This document shows positions 57,062-64,000 of a DNA stretch of 64,000 nt, in pieces. The position numbers and the translations under genes are program-made. The stretch comes from Campanula takesimana (lineage: Eukaryota > Streptophyta > Magnoliopsida > Asterales > Campanulaceae): NCBI GenBank assembly GCA_026119855.1, contig JAOWBW010002210.1, positions 1 through 64,000 of the forward strand. Reading direction: 5' to 3'. The first letter of the stretch is position 1. Every line of letters begins with the position of its first letter. A model generated the notes under the pieces. It was given only the letters and a program-made list of their open reading frames with translations, was not told the DNA's origin and did not search any database.

Positions 57062-57589
57062 TATTCATCCATCTTAGAGTCAATCGGACTTCTAATAATA
57101 AAAAAAAGAATCAAATCGCACCATCTCTGTAATAGCTAAATGCCTCTTTTTCTCCCGAAGTTGTCGGAATTATTCGTAATAAGATATTGGCTACAATTGA
57201 AAAGGTCTTGTCAATAAAATTTCCAGTGATCCGCGATCTAGGCATAGGTAGGAATCCATTCTATAATTTTAATCATTCCCTCTCTCGTGGAAAAAAGATA
57301 CCACAAGGAAAAGAATTGGAGAGCTTTCCCCCCTTTTCGCCGGCCCTTTGGTCTTAAGAACGATGGTTTGAAGAATGAGTGATTGCCCTTCTCCGACCTT
57401 TACTGCCCAACCTGAGAGCGGACAGCTAATGCGTTCCCATACTTCCATGAGAATAGTATCTGTGCGGAATTCGGGAGACAACCGTGACTCCTGTTCGATG
57501 TAGATTGCCCCTAATGTCAGTATCAGATGATCATGATAATCTGTCACCTTTTCTATTTGGCGTGCGTAGTACGGCTCAATCTCTTTTTA

Positions 57590-57762
57590 CAACTGCTCGG
57601 TTTTTATCAGAAGCTTGTGATGTGGTTTTTAATGCAGCAAGCAGGAAAAGCCAATTCTTAATTGTTGGCACTAAAAAAAAAGCAGCGGATTTAGTAGTAC
57701 GGGCTGCAATCGGGGCTCAGTGTCATTATGTTAATAAAAAATGGCTCAGCGGTATGTTAACG
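57590..57762 (+). pseudogene. rps2: Plastid-like rps2 fragment
   Basis: TARFLSEACDVVFNAASRK, QFLIVGTKKKAAD and HYVNKKWLSGML match plastid ribosomal protein S2, with more substitutions than the other plastid pieces (for example the conserved WLGGM reads WLSGM). It may be an older plastid insert in the mitochondrial genome. Confidence 0.85.
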
Positions 57763-58022
57763 AAAGAAAAGAAAGAAAAATGACAAGGTTCGACCTTTCA
57801 TTGTAGTCTATTTTTTCTATGTTGTTGGTGGGGAGTCTTATCTTCCCTTTTTTTTCTTCTTCGTCTATGAATTCTTTTTCTCGTGTGAGGCTTTTGTGGA
57901 ATTTGAGTGATTTTGCGAGGAATCCTGTTTTAGGTTTCTTTTTATTATTTATTTCTTCTTCAGGTTCAAGTGGCATAGGTGGGACTTTCGGAACACCAAC
58001 TGGCATAAAAAGACAAAATACA

Positions 58023-58139
58023 TATGGAGCTACATTGCAACAAATCTTCTTTTTCTGCAGCATTGCTTCTATGATCTTAGGAGCGCTGGCCGCCATGGCC
58101 CAAACGAAAGTCAAAAGACTTCTAGCTCATAGTTCAATT
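58023..58139 (+). pseudogene. nad2: nad2 exon fragment
   Basis: YGATLQQIFFFCS, then IASMILGALAAMAQTKVKRL and LAHSSI, part of mitochondrial NADH dehydrogenase subunit 2. It stops at AHSSI, seven bases before a 48-bp repeat. The 200 bp upstream is an open frame I do not recognise. Confidence 0.9.
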
Positions 58140-58145
58140 TTATTC

Positions 58146-58193
58146 ATACTCCTCCTTTGTTGTAGGTTTTATTTATTAGTGCTAATAAACACT
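58146..58193 (+). repeat. 48-bp organelle repeat, copy 2
   Basis: Same strand as 53566-53613 and one mismatch away. It begins seven bases after nad2 homology ends, as expected if repeat-mediated recombination made the junction. Confidence 0.85.
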
Positions 58194-58291
58194 TATGTAT
58201 CCCAATCTCATCTACATACGAAGCCCTGTCCAATCTACTCTTTCACTGGCTGCTATCTTACTAAAGAGTGGTCCTCTCTTTGCTACCCTCT

Positions 58292-58504
58292 CGTCACTTT
58301 GCCGAACATGTGCGAGCCCCTTCGAATGGAAAAATCACATTCAATGAGGATTTAGTTCATCCGACACGTACACGTCATGGACATCCTGCTTTTATATGTT
58401 CGATAGACGTGTATGTAACTATTGAGAGTGAAGATATTATCCACAATGTGAGTATTCCGCCCAAAAGTTTTCTTTTAGTTCAAAACGATCAATATGTAGA
58501 ATCA
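58292..58504 (+). pseudogene. rpoC2: rpoC2 fragment
   Basis: RHFAEHVRAPSNGKITFNED, then HPTRTRHGHPAF, ESEDIIHNVSIPPKSFLL and QNDQYVES, matching plastid RNA polymerase beta'' subunit. About 71 codons in an open frame. The frame runs on into unrelated sequence and the Stowaway end. In plastids rps2 and rpoC2 are neighbours; here an nad2 piece lies between them. Confidence 0.9.
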
Positions 58505-58618
58505 GCTCGTCACCTTCTGGGTTCTACGAACGAAAATTTATTTATTAGTCAAGCTGCTTACTTTTCCTTGGTTTGTGTTCCAAAAAATTTGGTCTCAATT
58601 CACATGAAACGGAGAGAG

Positions 58619-58697
58619 TATATATACAGAGAGAAATGTACGGAGTTATCGCCGCCAAATGAAGATTGTCAGAATATAGGAAGGTATGAAACTATGA
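58619..58697 (-). other. RING copy 2 upstream flank, resumed
   Basis: CCGCCAAATGAAGATTGTCA matches CCACCGAATG...AAGATTGTCAG of the copy 1 flank at 35430-35455. It is ancestral sequence left between two insertions. Confidence 0.75.
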
Positions 58698-59913
58698 GGC
58701 CAAATTACATTTTTACCCCCCAAAGTATCCACCGATTCCCACTTTGCACCCCCATTTGAAAAGTCGGTCTATTTGGAACCTAAACTACCAAATTTTCCCA
58801 CTTTGCACCCCAGCACTAACGAATGTTAGAAAATTTAACAGAATAGGTAACGAACGGACTATTTTGTAATGCTTATTAGTTTTTATGGGTCAAAATGCAA
58901 ACTTTTAAATATTAAGTACTAACAAATATTTCTTTTTCCAAATATTTAACATTATCTTAAATATTAAATAATTAATATTTATTGAAAATAATACAATTTT
59001 TTTATGCTAAAATATTTTTTTAAAAAATAAAATTTATTTTTGAAAAAATAAATAAAAATTTACGTTTTTTTAAAATAAAAATATTTTAAAAATAAAGATA
59101 TTATTTTCTGAAGAAAACATTGTAATGTCTTATTTGTATTTTTTAAAAATATAATATAAAACTTTTAAATTGTAATTTTTTTAAGAATTTTTATTTTTTT
59201 TAAAAAATAAAAATTATAGCATTTTTTTTTTTTTAAATTTTTACTCCCTCCGTCCCAGTTTAAGGTTCTTACTTTCCTTTTTGGTATTTCCCTGTTTAAA
59301 AGAATATTGTACTTTTTTTTAAAAAAAAATACAATATTTTTCTAAATAAAAAAAAACGCTATAATGTTTAATTTTTAAAAAAAATAAATTCTTACAAAAA
59401 TTACAATTTAAAATTTTTTATTTTATATTTTTTTAAAAATATAAAAAAAAACTTTACAATGTTTTTTTAGAAAAAAATATTTTTTTTTAAAAATATTTTT
59501 ATTTAAAAATAAAAAAACATACTAAATTTTTAGTTTTATTAAAAAAATAAATTTCATTTTTTTAGAAAAAAATAATTTCATATTCTTTTAAAAAAAATTT
59601 GCATATAATTAGTATTATTTTCAAGAAGTATTAATTATTTAAGAATTAATAATTAAGATAATGTTAAATATTTGAAAAATAAATAAATTTTTAGTACTTA
59701 ATATTTAAACTTTGCATTTTGACCCCGTAAAAATAATAAGCATTACAAAATAGTCCATTCGTTACCTATTCTGTTAAATTTTCTAACATTCGTTAGCGCT
59801 GGGGTGCAAAATGTGAAAATTTGAAAGTTTAAGTACCAAACAGACCGACTTTTCAAATGGGGGTGCAAAGTGGGAATCGATGGATACTTTGGGGGGTAAA
59901 ATGTAATTTGGCC
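58698..59913. mobile_element. Mutator-like foldback element, TSD AAACTATGA
   Basis: A 1216-bp element with perfect 9-bp duplications AAACTATGA (58689-58697 and 59914-59922). It begins GGCCAAATTACATTTTTACC and ends with the inverted counterpart. The arms are inverted over almost the whole element (about 540 bp each), including CTAACATTCGTTAG and TAGTCCATTCGTTACCTATT blocks. The centre is very AT-rich. A Stowaway left end (about 59243) marks the turn. No transposase. Confidence 0.88.
59243..59300. mobile_element. Stowaway end at centre of foldback
   Basis: TACTCCCTCCGTCCCAGTTT and AAGGTTCTTACTTTCC, as in 41324-41559, cut after about 60 bp by T/A-rich sequence. Confidence 0.65.
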
Positions 59914-60133
59914 AAACTATGAATATGACGAGATAGAAACTAGTTGGGCTTTTAAAAAAAAAGAAAAAAACTAGTTGGGCCTTTTTAATCTTCATCCACA
60001 CAAAAGCCCAATGGTGACTAGTTGTACTATAATCGAACACTTGATTTTTATTTATTTTTTTTTATTTTTTTTTTTATAGTACACTACTTGATATTGTGTT
60101 TGTATGCACACTTTAAGATATTATGTTTATACA
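59914..60133. other. RING copy 2 flank end, then AT-rich spacer
   Basis: GAAACTAGTTGGGCTTTT (about 59936) matches AAACTAATTGGGCTTT of the copy 1 flank near 35478. After that, T-rich spacer with no gene. Confidence 0.6.
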
Positions 60134-60428
60134 TACTCTATCCGTCCCACCTCACTTGAAACCAAAGAGCTAAGAGGTGGGCATAATAACTAAGGAAAAA
60201 GAATAAAATAAAAGAAAAAATGTGTGGTAGAAAATGAAGAGAGAGATTGAGTGGGGTTAATAATAGGTTGGTTGAATGGATGGTGTGGTGGAAATAAAGA
60301 GGGAGAATGAGTGGGTGGGGTAGATTGAATATACAATTATAAAAAGATTACCATTTTGGGGAGTTTCAAGTGAAGTGGGACGGACCAAAATGGAAATAAG
60401 TCACAAGTGAGGTGGGACGGTGGGAGTA
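60134..60428. mobile_element. Stowaway MITE
   Basis: TA-bordered, 295 bp. Ends CTCTATCCGTCCCACCTCAC and, inverted, CTCCCACCGTCCCACCTCAC. Subterminal CACTTGAAACC also matches inverted. Confidence 0.85.
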
Positions 60429-60821
60429 TTTAAGTTTAAATTAGATTTTTTTTTATTTTTAGATAATTATCAATGAAAATTATTTTGAAGGGAAGTATAT
60501 AAAATGTAATTCATGATTTGTAAAACGTAGAATGTAATTGAAGACGCTTTTCATTCATTTTTTCCCCGAAATATAGCGCACCACGTACTTTACTATTCAG
60601 TGGCGCAGCTGTGAAAAGGCCAAAGCGGGTAATTACCGCCATTGATTTCACAAAAGATGAAATTTTGAATGTTAAAAACTTAAAGGATATTGCAATAAAA
60701 AATTTCAAAAATGACTCCAGTACACATTAAAATAAACCAAAATCATTTTAACAAGTGACACTAATCTTCAGGATAAAAATAGCCCTACATCTTGCTAGTG
60801 AACCAAATTTTAATGGAGTGT
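60429..60821. other. Non-coding stretch
   Basis: AT-rich. A GTGGCGCAGCTGTGAAAAGG at 60600 resembles common MITE termini, but no partner end was found. No gene. Confidence 0.4.
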
Positions 60822-60952
60822 GTTTTGGAGGAAACTAGTTCCTCCATAAGTTATAAAAAGTCATGTTTTTAACCCTTAAACCCTAAACCCTATACCCTAC
60901 AAAAACAGGACTTTTATAACTTATGGAGAAACTAGTTTCCCTCAAAATTTTC
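60822..60952. repeat. Hairpin with telomere-like loop
   Basis: Inverted arms of about 40-50 bp (GGAAACTAGTTCCTCCATAA and, inverted, GGAAACTAGTTTCTCCATAA) enclose 60871-60900, which holds CCCTTAAACCCTAAACCCTA, about three plant telomere units (CCCTAAA). Small palindromic element or MITE. Confidence 0.7.
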
Positions 60953-61026
60953 TCATTTTAATGAGGCAATAACTGTAAATACATGATCAAAGATATGGCC
61001 ACCTTCTTCATCAAACTTAGCTCTGT

Positions 61027-61250
61027 GTGCAGTACATGACAAATCTCTCTCCATCAACCGCCGCCATGACCATCGGTCCTTCCACTCTTTGCCTATACTA
61101 CCTCCGGAGGCATTTCTCTCTCTTTATTTCAATGTCTTCTACAAAAACTAAACAAGCCCAATCATCTCCCGTGAAATCATCGATGTTTCTTCTCAATCTC
61201 TCTTTCTCAATATTCAGATCTAGATCTAGGTTTGGACCTCCTTTTTAAAT
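61027..61250 (+). other. Unassigned small ORF
   Basis: An open frame of 73 codons with a Ser/Leu-rich sequence and no domain I recognise. The upstream TCTCTCTCCATCAACCGCC looks like a plant 5' UTR, and a gene fragment is possible. Nothing downstream continues it. Confidence 0.25.
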
Positions 61251-61330
61251 GTTGTAGTTGAATCTAGTTCTGAAACTGACATGTTTGAAATGTGGTATTT
61301 GAAATCTTGTGGTTTTAATGTGTTGGGAAT

Positions 61331-61552
61331 TACTCTCTCTTGTTCTTACTTTTTTTTTAGTCTGTCCCAATTTAAAGTTCTTACTTTGTTTTATTACCTA
61401 AAATGGAAAGTGAGACCTACTTGTCATTCTCACAACAAAAATCTCCACCCGCTTTCTCTCTCCCACTTTTCTTTATATACTCACAACATTTTTTTTTTTA
61501 ATCTCCGTGCAAAAAGTCAAACTAGGAACTTTAAATTGGGACGGGGGGAGTA
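61331..61552. mobile_element. Stowaway MITE, sister of 41324-41559
   Basis: The right end is GGGACGGGGGGAGTA. The left end TACTCTCTCTTGTTCTTAC has lost part of the inverted repeat. The interior TTACCTAAAATGGAAAGTG and TCTCCGTG...AAGTCAAACTAGG are shared with the 41324 copy. Confidence 0.75.
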
Positions 61553-62400
61553 CTAATTTTTGGAATAAATTTCTTCTTCTTGTTTTGAAATCAGATTATG
61601 AAGTTTGGTTTTGAATATGGTGGTTTTATCCTCAATTCAAAAATTTTGTTTTTGCTATTGGTCTTGATAGGGGGGGGGTTACCGTTGGTTATGAGATGGT
61701 GGTATGGTAATAACGGTGGAAATTGTGGTGTTGGTGACGGTGTTGGTGGAGCTGATTATATAATAATTATGGTAAATGAAAAAATAAAGCTTAAAGTCCT
61801 CAGAGTGGTGCCCGTTTGGGGACTGACGTCCAAAATTTAGCGAGATAGGGTCTGACTTGACACTTTCGACTTTTCGTCGCAGAATTGGGCTTTTTGACGG
61901 TTTCCATCCAAAATTATGTTAAATGGTAACGTGCAGCGCATGTGACAAAAACTTTGGGGGGGGGGGGTTTAATTGCACTATTTTGAAATTAAAGGGATGG
62001 GTCAGAAAAACTACCTACCCAAGTACATGAATTAAATATGTACAACATCTATATATAAATAATGGTTGAAGTCATTGAGCCCCTTTCTAAATCAGTTTCC
62101 GCTCAAACACTATATTGTAAAAATAGAAACGTTGAAAAAGGAATTGAGCACGTGATTTGTCCCAGATTCTTGACCTAACCTATTCTTGATATGGGTATTT
62201 GAAGAGCTGCGTGATTTATGGCGTTGTTATAGGCTCCTCCTCAATCTCTCCAGCGTCACTTCCCCAAAAAATATCCCTTAACTCCCAAACCCCGCGTCTA
62301 TCTTCTCCCGTCCCCTTTCTGATTTCCCCCTGTTTAACTCTTTCTCTCTCTCTCTCTCTTTCTCTTCCTCCATCTCTTTACTTTTACTAAACCCTAACTC
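61553..62400. other. Non-coding, GT-rich then CT-rich
   Basis: 61640-61760 is G/T-rich with GGTGGTATGG and GGTGTTGGTGACGG. 62230-62400 is pyrimidine-rich with a (CT) run at 62341-62360, like a promoter or 5' UTR, but no coding sequence follows. Confidence 0.4.
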
Positions 62401-64000
62401 CCAACCCTTTTTGTTGAAGGGGAGTATTTATTGGGGTAATGACTAATGAGTTATTTTATAGATAACTAGGCTGGAATGTCGATGCCGTAGAGGTAGTGAG
62501 ACACTGGAATGTCATAGGACTGCTTTTTTCTAACTATCATTTTCCCACTTTCTTCCCTTTTGTATTGTGCCCGTGCCATTGGCACGGGCATTGAGTATTA
62601 GTGTAGGTACATTTCAAATATTACAACGTGTTTCTTACCTATCCCAAAAGTAATACTCCCTCCGTCCCAGAGTATATGTATACCTTTAGCGGTAGACATA
62701 ATGGACTTCATTCCATGGAACAACGTGTTTCTTACCTCTCCCACAAGCTGCTAGATTAATACCTCCAGAACTTGAAAATATGACGGAACTCCCTTATCTG
62801 TATGCAGCCTTCTTTCTCATTGGCAATTGATTAAGAAACGTGTTCCTTTTTCATCTTTCTGATGCTCGGTATTGACAGAAAATGGACTTGAAACAATGGA
62901 CTTCATTCCATGGAACAACTTAGTTCGAGCTTCTTAAACATTTTTTAGTAATGACACTTCCTTTAGCGGAGTAGCTGGCGTTTGTTATTCTTTTTTTTTT
63001 TTTTTTTTGTGTGTGCAGGTAGTTGAATGATGATATGCTCATCGGTCGTATTCTAGCTGACAGACTTGTTTGAACTGTAAATTTTGTTTCTTTAATAGTT
63101 TATTTACCGGTTCTTTTCTTTTAATCGATATTGGATACACTTTAAGTAATGTAGGGAACAATATTTAGGGTCCTATACCTGATAATCTCAACTCATGTAC
63201 AAATCTCAACAGCCTGTAAGCATTATCCGTGTTTCACATGCTCAGTTTGAGTTGACCTATTAGTGATTATCATTAACAAAGATACATGGTTGTAACAAAT
63301 GTGCACAGGAACAAGTTAAATGGAACTCTTTTTATTCGCCCTGTATGTACTGTATGAAGATTGCTGAAAAGGATTCTTATCTTCATAAGATTCTAGATGT
63401 TCAACACTTCTTACTTCATGGTCTCATCCTCTCAGTGGATTCACATGATTTAGTGTTGTGTGATTCCCTCCGTTGGTGTATGTAAGTACAATGCAAAGGC
63501 CAAATTTATATGTTTGTAGGCTGGACAAATAACTTTGAGGTGATATATAGTTCTTGTATTTTGTAGAAATTACCTTTATATTTCTATTGTGTATGTAACA
63601 ACATTTAATAATTGGTGATTGTCGGGATTTTAAGTTTTCGGTTTGCAAACACCTCCACCTCTTAACCCTGCTTCTGAGAGTGTTTTGTCGTGCTTTTGTC
63701 AAAGTGTTTTTAGCCGTGCGTTTAACGAACGGGTGTTATACTAGTTTTAATTTTAATGCATACATTAAAACTACTCTCTCTGCCCCAAAATTTATTTTAA
63801 TTTTTAATATTTTATGGTCAATTTTTTTCTTTTAAATCCATATTAAGTTTGGAGCGCGATGTATAGAAATCTATGCGAATCAAACCTGATTATCGTTCCA
63901 ATATTAAGTTTTAGATAAGGATAAGAAAATCTCATCCTTATTGGTCAACAAGAATGGTATTAACTTCTGGCGTACTCTTAACCCATAAACCCCAAAGTCG
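62401..64000. other. Non-coding with Helitron-like ends
   Basis: CCCGTGCCATTGGCACGGG at 62570-62588 is a perfect 8-bp stem with a 3-base loop. CGTGCGTTTAACGAACGGG followed by ACTAGT at 63714-63744 looks like a Helitron 3' end (hairpin, then CTAG before T). The region holds intron-like and exon-like sequence (for example TGTGTGTGCAG at 63009). A Stowaway left end TACTCCCTCCGTCCCAGAGT is at 62655. No gene recognised. Confidence 0.35.

Larger units (their letters stand above)
49263..58549. mobile_element. Organelle DNA insertion (NUMT with plastid pieces)
   Basis: About 9.3 kb with a base composition and gene content unlike the surrounding AT-rich nuclear DNA. It holds fragments of mitochondrial cob, ccmFN and nad2, a group II intron piece, and fragments of plastid psbC, atpE, psaA, trnS-UGA, rrn16, rps2 and rpoC2. 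None is a full protein gene. Plastid and mitochondrial pieces alternate over short distances, so the likely source is a mitochondrial genome carrying many plastid inserts. Stretches not listed separately (49800-53500, 56220-56780, 57062-57580) look like plant mitochondrial spacer; I recognise no gene in them. The right edge is approximate. Confidence 0.85.
48229..58618. mobile_element. Stowaway MITE torn open by a 10-kb insertion
   Basis: The left end has CCTCCGTTTCACGTGAATTG AGAC (48232-48255). The right end, inverted, has CTCTCCGTTTCATGTGAATTG AGAC (58616-58592). Both are bordered by TATA/TA, and RING copy 1 flank continues smoothly across the site. The MITE itself would be only about 130 bp, roughly 48229-48290 plus 58550-58618. 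Everything between is later insertion. Confidence 0.75.

Overview
The window is nuclear DNA from a flowering plant, probably a eudicot. Nested LTR retrotransposons, Stowaway and Tourist MITEs, Mutator-like foldback elements and an organelle-DNA insertion fill almost all of it. I see no intact protein-coding host gene. The species cannot be read from the sequence.

Positions 1 to 34605 are retrotransposon material. A small TRIM-like LTR (1-304) sits on the 3' end of a Ty3/gypsy internal region. Then follow LTR (777-4181), PBS, decayed internal region, and LTR (8978-15105). Two solo LTRs with 5-bp target duplications (AGCAC, TTTAG) are nested inside. Next is a related element with a truncated 5' LTR (15106-21735), then a Tat/Ogre-like series with LTRs at 23335-26028 and 27608-30277, a Copia gag-pol fragment, and a minus-strand member of the solo-LTR family that runs into a 100-N assembly gap.

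Positions 34706 to 48228 hold two decayed copies of one host gene on the minus strand: a RING E3 ubiquitin ligase of the MIP1/RF298 family. Copy 1 is only the 5' part. Copy 2 runs from upstream sequence to a recognisable RING finger and stop codon. A Mutator-like element breaks its first conserved exon, and a 1263-bp TRIM with a CCTCA duplication breaks its RING exon. Between and around the copies are MITEs, two foldback elements with 9-bp target duplications, and a 1.9-kb gag-bearing mini-gypsy element.

Positions 48229 to 58618 form a Stowaway MITE split open by later insertions: two MITE fragments and a 9.3-kb organelle segment. That segment mixes mitochondrial gene pieces (cob, ccmFN, nad2) with plastid pieces (psbC, atpE, psaA, trnS-UGA, rrn16, rps2, rpoC2) and a LINE endonuclease fragment, as expected for mitochondrial DNA that had already taken up plastid and nuclear DNA. 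The flank of RING copy 2 resumes at 58619, is broken again by a foldback element (58698-59913), and resumes at 59914. The rest (60000-64000) is non-coding with MITEs, a telomere-repeat hairpin and Helitron-like ends.

The most unusual signal is a recurrent cassette inside several different LTR families. It is made of short GC-rich imperfect palindromes (12-18 bp), usually in pairs with starts 22-24 bp apart and about 50 bp between pairs. The palindrome sequence differs between families, and even between members of one family at the same LTR position, while the spacing is kept.
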